A DNA stretch of 64,000 nt from an uncultured Clostridia bacterium (lineage in GTDB: Bacteria; Bacillota; Clostridia; Oscillospirales; Ruminococcaceae): positions 95,644 to 159,643 of the forward strand of contig CANQPL010000001.1 of assembly GCA_947625735.1 (NCBI GenBank). Direction: 5' to 3'. A model generated the notes under the pieces. It was given only the letters and a program-made list of their open reading frames with translations. It had not been told where the DNA came from and did not search any database. This document shows, in pieces, positions 35,884 through 44,039 of the stretch (positions are counted from its first letter, which is position 1; every line of letters begins with the position of its first letter). Both the position numbers and the translations under genes were made by a program.

Positions 35884-37221
35884 ATGTCCGTTACGGGAAA
35901 GATAAGCTCTCTTTTGTGGGGAGAAGCAACCATTATCCTTATCGTAGCACTCGGTATCTATCATACGGTCAAAAGCCGTTTTATCCAGTTCAGAATGTTT
36001 TCCCTTATCGGAGGAAAAAGCGGAAAAAACCGTATGAAAGCCGTGACCTCCGCTCTTGCCGCTTCCATGGGAACAGGCAATATAACAGGCTGTGCTGCGG
36101 CAATAGCTGCGGGCGGTGCGGGAGCTGTATTCTGGATGTGGGTATCGGCTTTTTTCGGTATGGCTCTTGCATTTTCCGAAAATAAGCTGGGCGCAGACTT
36201 TGCACGACGCTTTAAGCGGACGGGCAGTCCTATGCTTTATATGGAAAAGGGTCTGGAAAGTCCCGTACTTGCCCGTATCTATGCGGCAGGCTGTCTTTGC
36301 GCCGCCTTTTTTATCGGCTCCATGAGCCAGTCGGCTGCCTTTGCGGAGACTCTTTCGGACAGCTTCTCTGCTCCTCAGCCTGTTTTTTCCATGATACTTG
36401 CACTTATTACGGGGATCGTAATTTTTTCTTCTCATAAGGCATCGGACAGTATCATGAGCCATGCCGAAAAGCTGGTTCCCGTTATGGGACTTGTGTTTAC
36501 CCTTGCCTGTGCCGCACAGCTTATTGCCGTAAGAGCCGACCTGCCCGCTGCTCTTGCACAGATAATTTCATGCGCCTTTTCGCCCGAAGCCGCTGTGGGA
36601 GGAGCTGTGGGTGTTACTGTAAAAAAATCTGTTTCCGTGGGTCTTCGCAGAGGCGTTTTCTCTAATGAGGCAGGCATGGGAAGCTCGGTGCTGGTTCATT
36701 CAGAAGCGGATTTCGGCTCTCCCGAGGCTGCGGGCGCATGGGCTGCCTTTGAAGTATTTCTTGATACTATGGTCTGCTGCACTCTTACGGCTGCCGCCGT
36801 GATAACCTCTCCGCTGTACAGGGAAAAGGGTGTTTTTGACGTTACCCGCATATTTTATGACGGTCTGGGGTCATGGGGAAGTGCTGCCGTTACACTGTGT
36901 ATCTGTCTTTTTTCATGGGCTTCGGTGCTGGGCTGGTGCTGCTATGGGGAAAAATGTCTTGATGTTCTTGTCCGCCGCAGGAGAGCGGGTACTGTCTTTA
37001 AGCTGCTTTTCTGTCTTTCGGTATTTCTCGGAGGAGTTATCCCGCAGGACAGTGTACTTGATCTTTCCGATCTTTTTAACGCCCTTGTAATGTTTATCAA
37101 TCTCGGTGCGATCACCGTTCTTACTGCCTGTGAGGAAAATTATTCCTCTGCTTATGATCCGCATTTTCATGGGAATACTAATGATGACGGCAGAACCGTC
37201 GGAAAGGTCATGATCCCATGA
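35884..37221 (+). CDS. Alanine/glycine:cation symporter (AGCS family)
   Basis: About 445 residues with ten or so membrane helices. Family features: TVKSRFIQFRMF, ALAASMGTGNITGCAAAIAA, AVFWMWVSAFFGMALAFSEN and GLRRGVFSNEAGMGSSVLVH. Sodium- or proton-coupled uptake of alanine or glycine is the family role. ATG 35884 with AAAGGAGTG upstream is preferred over a frame from 35848. Overlaps the next gene by four bases (ATGA), so the two TSUP halves are in the same operon. Confidence 0.88.
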   Translation: MSVTGKISSLLWGEATIILIVALGIYHTVKSRFIQFRMFSLIGGKSGKNRMKAVTSALAASMGTGNITGCAAAIAAGGAGAVFWMWVSAFFGMALAFSENKLGADFARRFKRTGSPMLYMEKGLESPVLARIYAAGCLCAAFFIGSMSQSAAFAETLSDSFSAPQPVFSMILALITGIVIFSSHKASDSIMSHAEKLVPVMGLVFTLACAAQLIAVRADLPAALAQIISCAFSPEAAVGGAVGVTVKKSVSVGLRRGVFSNEAGMGSSVLVHSEADFGSPEAAGAWAAFEVFLDTMVCCTLTAAAVITSPLYREKGVFDVTRIFYDGLGSWGSAAVTLCICLFSWASVLGWCCYGEKCLDVLVRRRRAGTVFKLLFCLSVFLGGVIPQDSVLDLSDLFNALVMFINLGAITVLTACEENYSSAYDPHFHGNTNDDGRTVGKVMIP

Positions 37222-37568
37222 ACAAATTTTTTATGCCGCTGACAGGGGCGGTAACAGGTCTGCTCAACGGCTTTTTCGGGTCGGGAGGCGGTGCGGCTGC
37301 CGTACCCATGCTGCGTCACGGAGGGCTTGAAACAAAAGCTGCCCATGCCTCTGCCTTAGCGCTTACGCTCCCGCTTTCTGCGGTGTCGGCTGTTTTTTAT
37401 CTTAAAAATAACACTGCGGCACTGTCCGATCTTCCGCTTCTTGCACTGTGCGGTCTTGCGGGAGCGGTGACAGGTGCGCTCTGCATGAAAAGGATCCCCT
37501 CCGCCGTTCTTTCGTATATCTTCGGAGTACTGCTGGTTATTGTAGGGGCAAGGGGTCTTTTCGCATGA
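37218..37568 (+). CDS. TSUP (TauE/SafE) permease, half-size subunit 1
   Basis: 116 residues, four hydrophobic helices. GLLNGFFGSGGGAAAVPML and KAAHASALALTLPLSA are the N-terminal repeat signature of the sulfite exporter TauE/SafE family. Normal TSUP proteins are about 250 residues with two such repeats; this is one repeat and the next gene supplies the other. The ATG overlaps the stop of the symporter gene. Confidence 0.72.
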   Translation: MNKFFMPLTGAVTGLLNGFFGSGGGAAAVPMLRHGGLETKAAHASALALTLPLSAVSAVFYLKNNTAALSDLPLLALCGLAGAVTGALCMKRIPSAVLSYIFGVLLVIVGARGLFA

Positions 37569-37921
37569 TGCTGCTTACTCTCCTTGCCGCTTTTATTACG
37601 GGGTTCCTTGCTTCTCTGGGCGTGGGCGGAGGAACTATCCTCATTATCTGGCTTACAGCCGTATGCGGTATGGATCAGATAACCGCTCAGGGGATAAATC
37701 TGATTTTTTTCCTGCCTATAGCTCTTCTTTCTGTTATCATTCATATCAGAAACGGACTTATTGACCTGAAACGTCTGACTCCCGCTCTGCTGTGGGGAAC
37801 GCCTGCCGCTGCTCTTGCTGCATTTGCCGCTTCCGGTACGGACAGCGTTTTTCTCGGAAAGGCATTTTCTTGCTTTATCCTGCTGTTGGGACTTAAGACA
37901 CTTTTCGGCAGCAAAGGGTAG
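37565..37921 (+). CDS. TSUP (TauE/SafE) permease, half-size subunit 2
   Basis: 118 residues, four hydrophobic helices with GFLASLGVGGGTILIIWLT and ITAQGINLIFFLPIALLS, the matching second TSUP repeat. Starts at ATG 37565 overlapping the previous stop (ATGA). The pair would assemble as one transporter for sulfite, sulfoacetate or similar anions; the substrate is unknown. Confidence 0.72.
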   Translation: MMLLTLLAAFITGFLASLGVGGGTILIIWLTAVCGMDQITAQGINLIFFLPIALLSVIIHIRNGLIDLKRLTPALLWGTPAAALAAFAASGTDSVFLGKAFSCFILLLGLKTLFGSKG

Positions 37922-37980
37922 GAACGGGAGAAGTCTCATTTTTTTCTGACCTGTTTTTTCTCGAAAAACGGAAAAAATGC

Positions 37981-38009
37981 TTGATTTTAAAGCGGATATG
38001 TGCTATAAT
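37981..38009 (+). promoter_or_regulatory. Promoter of the sugar transferase gene
   Basis: TTGATT (37981-37986), 17-base spacer, TATAAT (38004-38009) with TG at 38001-38002 (extended -10). Confidence 0.75.
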
Positions 38010-38011
38010 GT

Positions 38012-38037
38012 ATTTATCTCCGGAGTCGGAGATAAAT
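38012..38037 (+). promoter_or_regulatory. Perfect 11-bp hairpin at the 5' end of the sugar transferase mRNA
   Basis: ATTTATCTCCG (38012-38022), loop GAGT, CGGAGATAAAT (38027-38037). It begins 3 bases after the -10 box, so it is either an operator over the start site or a stabilising 5' hairpin. The CTCCG/CGGAG core could also sequester a ribosome binding site. Confidence 0.55.
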
Positions 38038-38064
38038 ATTTTCAGCAAGGTGAACTGTAAAATT

Positions 38065-39483
38065 ATGGAAGTTAAAAAACGGAGAAAACGGGAAAAATAT
38101 AAGCGCTTTATAATGTCCCTGATCTCTATGGTGCTTGTGGGCTTTCTTGTCGGCTCATATGCTTTTATCTGGCAGAAATATTATAATGTATGGCTGGCGT
38201 CCGATCGTATACAGGCGGCTTATTTCGGCTGGAAAGGAAATCTCCTGATCTTTGTAATATATGCCATTCTTATCTTTCTTTTTTCAAGGATATATAACGG
38301 ATTCCGTATCGGTCTGCTGAGAGTTTCCGATATTATCTATTCTCAGAGCCTGTCGGTTTTATTCATCAATTTTATTACATATCTTCAGATCTGTCTGCTT
38401 GAACGTGACATTGCCCGCCCGGGTCCCATTATCGGAAAGACCGCTGCGGATATTATCTTTATCATAATATGGGCATTGATCGGAAACAGGATCTACTTTA
38501 AGCTCTATGCCGCAAGAAAAATGATAATCATTTACGGCAGCAGACAGGCTGTTCCTCTTGTGAAAAAAATGAGCCAAAGGGACGATCAGTTCATGATCTG
38601 CCGTGCTGTAAAATGCGATGAGGATCCTGATGTGATAGCTGCTCTTATCAGTGAGTACGATTCGGTTATAATATGCGATGTTCCGAGTGAGAAGAAAAAT
38701 GATATCCTTAAGCTCTGTTTTGCAAATTCAAAAAGAGTTTACATTACGCCTAAGCTCTCGGATATCATCATAAGGGGAGCAGAGCAGATACATCTTTTTG
38801 ATACGCCCCTCCTTGTCTGCCGCAATTCGGGACTTTCCGCTGAATCTGCCATTATCAAAAGGATATTTGACTTTACTCTCGCTCTGATAGGGCTTATACC
38901 CGCTCTGCCGATAATGCTTGTGACTGCTGTTTGCATCAAGCTCTGCGACGGGGGACCGGTGTTCTACACTCAGGACAGGCTCACAATCGGCGGCAGGATA
39001 TTCAAGGTCTATAAATTCAGAAGTATGGTAGTAGACGCCGAAAAGGACGGAAAAGCCCGTCTCGCAGAAGAAAATGACAGCCGCATCACTCCTGTCGGCA
39101 AGGTGATCCGTATGCTGCGGATTGATGAGCTGCCCCAGATATTCAATATCCTTAAAGGGGATATGTCTATTGTGGGTCCCCGTCCCGAACGCCCTGAGAT
39201 CGCTGCCGAGAATGAAAAAACCATGCCGGAATTCCGCTACAGACTAAAAGTAAAGGCGGGGCTTACAGGCTATGCACAGGTACTCGGTAAGTATAACACT
39301 ACTCCATATGACAAGCTTCGCCTTGACCTTATGTACATAGAACAGTATTCATTTCTTCTTGATCTGAAGCTTATCCTCATGACAATAAAGATACTTTTCC
39401 TCCCCGAAAGCACGGAGGGCGTAAAGGAAACGGATACCGGAACAGCTGAGGATAGCAGATCAGCAGAGACCTCTAAGCTCTGA
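38065..39483 (+). CDS. Polyprenyl glycosylphosphotransferase (undecaprenyl-phosphate sugar-1-phosphate transferase)
   Basis: About 472 residues. Initiates surface polysaccharide synthesis by loading a sugar phosphate onto undecaprenyl phosphate. Four N-terminal membrane helices, a CoA-binding-like domain (about 150-250), a helix then the catalytic domain: RIFDFTLALIGLI, GGPVFYTQDRLT, YKFRSMVVDAE, IDELPQIFNILKGDMSIVGP, RPERPE and VKAGLTGYAQV. ATG 38065 is preferred over a frame from 37981 that would start inside the promoter. No other capsule genes are adjacent. Confidence 0.88.
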   Translation: MEVKKRRKREKYKRFIMSLISMVLVGFLVGSYAFIWQKYYNVWLASDRIQAAYFGWKGNLLIFVIYAILIFLFSRIYNGFRIGLLRVSDIIYSQSLSVLFINFITYLQICLLERDIARPGPIIGKTAADIIFIIIWALIGNRIYFKLYAARKMIIIYGSRQAVPLVKKMSQRDDQFMICRAVKCDEDPDVIAALISEYDSVIICDVPSEKKNDILKLCFANSKRVYITPKLSDIIIRGAEQIHLFDTPLLVCRNSGLSAESAIIKRIFDFTLALIGLIPALPIMLVTAVCIKLCDGGPVFYTQDRLTIGGRIFKVYKFRSMVVDAEKDGKARLAEENDSRITPVGKVIRMLRIDELPQIFNILKGDMSIVGPRPERPEIAAENEKTMPEFRYRLKVKAGLTGYAQVLGKYNTTPYDKLRLDLMYIEQYSFLLDLKLILMTIKILFLPESTEGVKETDTGTAEDSRSAETSKL

Positions 39484-40521
39484 TATGAGCTTATAACTTA
39501 AACGGCTCAGGGCATCGTGATCTGATGCATTAATATATATTTCCTCGATCCTGTCATGTATTTCTTTGGCACGGGTCAGTGTGAGCGCAGCTTCTTTCAT
39601 AAGCTCGGCGGCAGCCTTTTTGTCGAATTTCAGCCGTCTGCGGTCATTCTGCTCTTCTGTCCTGTAGAAGCGTCTGAAGCTCACAGCTTTTTTCGTACCC
39701 TCTGCTTTGATACAGCCGAGGAAGCTCCCTGTAATAAATGCAAGGGACAGTTCGGGTATAAGCAGATGTTCATATGTACATTCGGGGCTTATAAGACATC
39801 TGCTTACCATCACGTCATATCCTTTTTTCATTGCCGCAGCCGAAAAATCTTTTAAAAAAATATCCGCAGCCGTACCGTTGCTGTCAGCCAGAAGATACAT
39901 CTCTGTATCGGAGGGCAGCAGTGTGGAATAGCCGTTCATGGTAACTGCGGAAAGCTGTCGGGTAAGCAGTCTGCCGGCGGTTTGTGTTCCTTTTTTCGGG
40001 AGCAGCCGTTTTGCGGTCCGTTCGGTAAAGGAGGACAATTTCCGATAGTCAATGAGCTTTGCCGCTGTGCTGTTTATATCCCCAAGAAGTGAGGAAACTG
40101 CCGAAAGATATAATCTGCAGCCGGCATGACAGGCGGAGTATTCGTCTGTCAGTCTGATGACCTCCTCTTTTCTTTCTCTTATGAGAGAACCCTCCATTGC
40201 TGCACCCAGATCAACAATAGTCTGCACTGCAAAGGGATATTTTGGATCGGCACAGTGCGGAGCAGTGCCGTCCATGATAAATGCGTTTTTCTCCTTGATG
40301 TAAACTGCGTCAAGAGAATCGGGATCCGCCGAACAGAGAAAAAGCTCTGTCCCGATTTTTTCAAATGCTTCGGCTATCTTCCTCATCAGAGTGGATTTGC
40401 CGCTGCCCGGCGTTCCTTTCAGTATGTAGGCGGTCACCGATGTATCCTCTAAAAAAGATGCGGCGGAGTTTACAAAGCCTGCGGGCGTGGACGAGCCGAG
40501 AAAATATGTAGGCTGTGGCAT
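39460..40521 (-). CDS. P-loop ATPase of unknown function (PRK06851-like)
   Basis: 353 residues with Walker A LKGTPGSGKSTLMRKIA near residue 40 and a second half that may repeat the fold. The pattern (FLGSSTPAGFVN, AFIMDGTAPHCADP) matches a conserved ATPase of endospore-forming Firmicutes whose function is not established. It converges with the sugar transferase, overlapping by 24 bases. ATG 40521 follows AAGGAGGATATACC. Confidence 0.6.
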   Translation of the reverse strand: MPQPTYFLGSSTPAGFVNSAASFLEDTSVTAYILKGTPGSGKSTLMRKIAEAFEKIGTELFLCSADPDSLDAVYIKEKNAFIMDGTAPHCADPKYPFAVQTIVDLGAAMEGSLIRERKEEVIRLTDEYSACHAGCRLYLSAVSSLLGDINSTAAKLIDYRKLSSFTERTAKRLLPKKGTQTAGRLLTRQLSAVTMNGYSTLLPSDTEMYLLADSNGTAADIFLKDFSAAAMKKGYDVMVSRCLISPECTYEHLLIPELSLAFITGSFLGCIKAEGTKKAVSFRRFYRTEEQNDRRRLKFDKKAAAELMKEAALTLTRAKEIHDRIEEIYINASDHDALSRLSYKLISELRGLC

Positions 40522-40601
40522 AGGTATATCCTCCTTATAGTAGAAAAATATATCTTATTGTATGCGTTATTGCTCAAATGTTGAAAGGACAGGTGCATAT
40601 T

Positions 40602-41102
40602 ATGAAGCTAAGCGATGTTATCATGACGGCTGCCCGATATGACAGGGGAGACCCTGTGCGTATCCACCATTTTATCAAGGTCTGGGGCTATGCAAGAGTA
40701 ATAGGCGAGGGAGAGGGACTTTCCCCTGAGGATATGTATGCATTGGAGGCAGCTGCCGTTCTTCACGACATCGGTATACATAATGCAGAGAAAAAATACG
40801 GCTCCTCTGCGGGAAAGTATCAGGAAAAGGAGGGACCGTCAGTAGCTGCGGATATCCTTAAAAATACGGGAGGAGAGGAGTATTCGGAAAGGGTATGCTA
40901 TATGGTGGGGCATCATCATACCTATACTGGAATAGACAGTACCGCTTTGCAGATACTTATTGAAGCAGACTTTATTGTGAATATCGGCGAGGACGGTCTT
41001 TCCCGTGATGCTGCTCTGCGGATAAGGGATAAATATTTTTTAACAAAAACAGGCAGGGAACTTCTTGACTGCCTATATCTTGCTGAAAAATATAAAGCAT
41101 AA
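40602..41102 (+). CDS. HD-domain phosphohydrolase
   Basis: About 166 residues with His in RIHHFIKVWGYARV, the His-Asp pair in AAVLHDIGIHNAEKK, GHHHTYTG and ILIEADFIVNI; together these make the metal-binding HD site. The family hydrolyses nucleotide or cyclic dinucleotide phosphates; the substrate is not evident. ATG 40602 after GAAAGGA is preferred over the frame from 40578. Confidence 0.75.
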   Translation: MKLSDVIMTAARYDRGDPVRIHHFIKVWGYARVIGEGEGLSPEDMYALEAAAVLHDIGIHNAEKKYGSSAGKYQEKEGPSVAADILKNTGGEEYSERVCYMVGHHHTYTGIDSTALQILIEADFIVNIGEDGLSRDAALRIRDKYFLTKTGRELLDCLYLAEKYKA

Positions 41103-41182
41103 TAAACAAAAGTTTTCGTAATTGTTATACTTTTATGTGATTTATCACAAAAAATCTGCAAAAAATATGTGTAATTTATGAA

Positions 41183-41300
41183 TTGATTTTTTTAATCATA
41201 TGGTGTATAATATAATCAAGCTCAAAGAAATGATAAATACACTATCCTCTCTTAAAATCTTTCCATAAAAAGCAGTCACTTTCAGGTGGCTGTTTTTTAT
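41183..41300 (+). ncRNA. Orphan promoter-terminator pair: candidate small RNA of about 80 nt
   Basis: A consensus promoter (TTGATT 41183-41188, 17-base spacer, TATAAT 41206-41211) is followed 60 bases later by a clear terminator (stem CAGTCAC 41273-41279 / GTGGCTG 41286-41292, then TTTTTT). The only frame between is a 12-codon one (ATG at 41230) with a weak ribosome binding site. The unit lies between the HD gene and the next promoter. Confidence 0.5.
41273..41298 (+). terminator. Terminator of the candidate small RNA
   Basis: Seven-base-pair stem with one G-T pair, six-base loop, six T. Confidence 0.8.
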
Positions 41301-41359
41301 TTGCAAAGCACTGAAATTTTTTAATTTGCGAAATTATCATCGCTATTTTAAAAAAACTA

Positions 41360-41388
41360 TTGCATTTTTCGGAAAAACAGTGTATAAT
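41360..41388 (+). promoter_or_regulatory. Promoter of the small membrane protein-ychF operon
   Basis: TTGCAT (41360-41365), 17-base spacer, TATAAT (41383-41388) with TG before it. Confidence 0.7.
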
Positions 41389-41449
41389 AGTAACAGTGAT
41401 GTATTAAATAAGCAGAGCTTGCTCTGCTATGCAAAAGGAGTAAATTAGT

Positions 41450-41692
41450 ATGATCGATGATATTATGGAAAACATCTGCTGTGACATGAGCAAAAAAATA
41501 AAGCTCACTAAGGGTACAGTCGTGCTTCTGACCGCTGCCGCTTTTGCCGCAGGTATTCTGGTGGGAGCCTGCACAATGGGATTGAAGCTGGGAAAAACCA
41601 TAAGAAAGCTGCGCAAAAAAAGCATGGACGATGATTTTGATGCAGATGAGTATGTAAGAAATCTGAATTTTGACGATGACTGCCAAATCTGA
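41450..41692 (+). CDS. Small single-pass membrane protein
   Basis: 80 residues: a short N-terminal segment, one hydrophobic helix (GTVVLLTAAAFAAGILVGAC), a basic stretch (KLGKTIRKLRKK) and an acidic tail (DDDFDADEYV). ATG 41450 follows AAAAGGAG. Likely co-transcribed with ychF, 20 bases downstream. No family recognised. Confidence 0.6.
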   Translation: MIDDIMENICCDMSKKIKLTKGTVVLLTAAAFAAGILVGACTMGLKLGKTIRKLRKKSMDDDFDADEYVRNLNFDDDCQI

Positions 41693-41712
41693 ATGAAAAG
41701 GAACAGTTAAAA

Positions 41713-42807
41713 ATGAAATTAGGAATGGTAGGACTCCCCAATGTGGGGAAAAGCACACTATTTAATGCCCTCACAAACGCAGGTGCAGAGTCGGCAAATT
41801 ATCCTTTCTGCACCATTGAGCCTAATGTGGGCATTGTTTCCGTTCCCGACAGCCGTCTTGAAAAGCTGCGGGATATGTATCACCCCGACAAATTCACCCC
41901 CGCTACTCTGGAATTTGTGGATATTGCAGGTCTGGTAAGAGGCGCTTCAAAGGGCGAGGGGCTGGGAAATAAATTTCTTGCCGATATCCGTGAGGTTGAC
42001 GCTGTTGTTCATGTGGTACGCTGCTTTGAGGACGACAATATTATCCATGTGGACGGTGCGGTAGACCCCGCAAGGGATATTGAGACAATTGATCTGGAGC
42101 TTATTTTTTCGGATATTGAGCTTCTTGAAAGACGTATCGACCGCACGAAGAAGCTCATCAAGGGAGATAAGAAATATCAGGGCGAGCTTGAATTTTTAGA
42201 GGCTCTGAAAGCACATCTTGAAGAGGGGAGAAGCGCACGTTCCTTCGGATTTACCGAGGAGCAGGAAGAGATCATAAAAACTACGCCGCTGCTTTCCGCA
42301 AAGCCGGTTATATATGCCGCAAACCTCAGTGAAGCGGATTTCAAGGGGAATCTTAGTAATTCTGCTCATTATAAAGCCGTCTGCGAAATAGCAAAGCGGG
42401 AAAATGCCGCCGTGCTGCCCATTTGCGCCGAGCTTGAAGCGGAGATCTCCGACATGGACGAAGAGGATAAAAAAATGTTCCTCTCAGAGCTTGGTCTTGA
42501 GGTTTCGGGACTTGACAGGATAATCAAGGAGGGTTATGCGCTGCTGGGTCTTATTTCCTACCTTACCGCAGGACAGCCCGAGGTAAGAGCATGGACGATC
42601 AGAAAAGGCACAAAGGCTCCCCAGGCTGCCGGAAAGATACATTCGGACTTTGAAAAGGGCTTTATACGGGCAGAGGTAGTGGCTTTTGACGATCTTATGT
42701 CCTGCGGCACAATGGCTGCCGCAAAGGAAAAGGGTCTTGTCCGCTCAGAGGGCAAGGAGTATGTTATGCAGGACGGAGATATTGTGCTTTTCAGATTTAA
42801 TGTGTAA
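41713..42807 (+). CDS. ychF: Redox-regulated ATPase YchF (OLA1/Obg family)
   Basis: 364 residues, standard length. G1 [17 protein letters not shown]3 region [19 protein letters not shown], and a C-terminal TGS domain ([28 protein letters not shown]). Binds ATP rather than GTP and associates with ribosomes and stress responses. Transcribed with the small membrane protein. Confidence 0.95.
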   Translation: MKLGMVGLPNVGKSTLFNALTNAGAESANYPFCTIEPNVGIVSVPDSRLEKLRDMYHPDKFTPATLEFVDIAGLVRGASKGEGLGNKFLADIREVDAVVHVVRCFEDDNIIHVDGAVDPARDIETIDLELIFSDIELLERRIDRTKKLIKGDKKYQGELEFLEALKAHLEEGRSARSFGFTEEQEEIIKTTPLLSAKPVIYAANLSEADFKGNLSNSAHYKAVCEIAKRENAAVLPICAELEAEISDMDEEDKKMFLSELGLEVSGLDRIIKEGYALLGLISYLTAGQPEVRAWTIRKGTKAPQAAGKIHSDFEKGFIRAEVVAFDDLMSCGTMAAAKEKGLVRSEGKEYVMQDGDIVLFRFNV

Positions 42808-42865
42808 CGGTAAATATTTACATATGCCCCGCATGGTAAAGTATTGCGCTCATAATGAAGTTTTA

Positions 42866-42912
42866 TGCCATAGCAGCTCTGATTTAAAGTCAGAAGTACT
42901 ATGGCATTTTTA
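42866..42912 (+). terminator. Terminator of ychF
   Basis: Long stem TGCCATAG...CTATGGCA (42866-42873, 42899-42906) with inner pairing CTCTGA/TCAGAAG and a TTTTTA tail. Confidence 0.85.
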
Positions 42913-42960
42913 TTAACAATTCAGCAGCATTATGCTGTAATAATTACTAAGATAAATCGG

Positions 42961-43165
42961 AATTTGCGGGCGGAACCCGCAGCCACCTCGTTAGTGAGTT
43001 TTGCAATGATTTTTCAGATAGTAACTCGGTAACTTTCATTTGCTGTGGCGTTAAATTCTTATAAGCATCACAGCACAAACTAAAGTTACCGAGTTACTAT
43101 TGAGATGTTTAAGTAAAACACACCAACGACCTGCCTGCGGGGTCACCCCGCCAACCCGCAATTTT
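42961..43165. repeat. Large imperfect palindrome (MITE-like or structured repeat)
   Basis: The core is a perfect 17-bp inverted repeat, AGTAACTCGGTAACTTT (43020-43036) and its complement (43082-43098), enclosing a smaller GCTGTG/CACAGC pair. Homology continues outwards: AATTTGCGGGCGG...CCCGCAG at the left matches CTGCGGG...CCCGCAATT at the right in reverse, and CTCGTTAGTGAGTTTT matches AAAACACACCAACGAC. Total about 200 bp with no ORF. It fills the ychF-ABC gap. Confidence 0.7.
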
Positions 43166-43317
43166 TTGTTTTGCTGTGTATTTGCCGTAAAAAATCCTTT
43201 GGGTTTAAAATATATTTGTGTGATTTGTCTATTTAAAAAAATTAGATTTTATGGTATAATGTACTATATATCGGATAGAGTTTTTGTGCAATTTTAAGCA
43301 AAGGGTGGTATGTGTAA

Positions 43318-44019
43318 ATGAGCTATGTTTCCATGAAAAATGTTTACAAAAGCTATAAAATGGGCGAGGTCATCATAAAGGCATCTGACGGAGTTTCCTT
43401 TGATATTGAAAAAGGAGAGTTTGTCGTTATTACGGGGGCAAGCGGTGCCGGCAAGACCACTATTCTCAACCTTCTGGGGGGTATGGACTTCTGCGATGAG
43501 GGAGAGATAATCGTTGACGGCAATGATATTGCAAAATATAAACCAAAGGAGCTTACTGCATACCGCCGCTATGATATAGGATTTGTGTTCCAGTTTTACA
43601 ATCTTGTTCAGAATCTTACCGCCAAGGAAAATGTGGAGCTTGCCGCTCAGATATGTAAGGACAGTCTTGATGCGGCTGAGGTCCTCAAATCGGTAGGTCT
43701 GGGAGAAAGAATGGATAATTTTCCCGCTCAGCTTTCGGGCGGCGAACAGCAGAGAGTTTCCATAGCCCGTGCCCTTGCCAAAAGTCCGAAGCTCCTGCTC
43801 TGCGATGAGCCTACGGGCGCTCTTGACTATAATACGGGCAAGACCATTCTTAAACTTTTGCAGGATACCTGCCGTGAAAAGGGCATGACCGTCCTTGTCA
43901 TTACTCATAACTCGGCTATTACGCCTATGGCGGACAGAGTTATCAAGGTGAAAAACAGCAAGGTTGCAAAGATCGCACTTAATCCGAATCCTACGCCTGT
44001 TGAAAATATCGAGTGGTAA
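43318..44019 (+). CDS. ABC transporter ATP-binding protein (MacB/LolD type)
   Basis: 233 residues. Walker [18 protein letters not shown]-loop FVFQFYNLV, signature [15 protein letters not shown], Walker [13 protein letters not shown] and switch His VITHNSAI. It pairs with the FtsX-type permease that starts 20 bases later. Such pairs export peptides, lipoproteins or antibiotics; nothing here fixes the substrate. Confidence 0.92.
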   Translation: MSYVSMKNVYKSYKMGEVIIKASDGVSFDIEKGEFVVITGASGAGKTTILNLLGGMDFCDEGEIIVDGNDIAKYKPKELTAYRRYDIGFVFQFYNLVQNLTAKENVELAAQICKDSLDAAEVLKSVGLGERMDNFPAQLSGGEQQRVSIARALAKSPKLLLCDEPTGALDYNTGKTILKLLQDTCREKGMTVLVITHNSAITPMADRVIKVKNSKVAKIALNPNPTPVENIEW

Positions 44020-44039
44020 AAGAAAGGGCTTTTAATATT

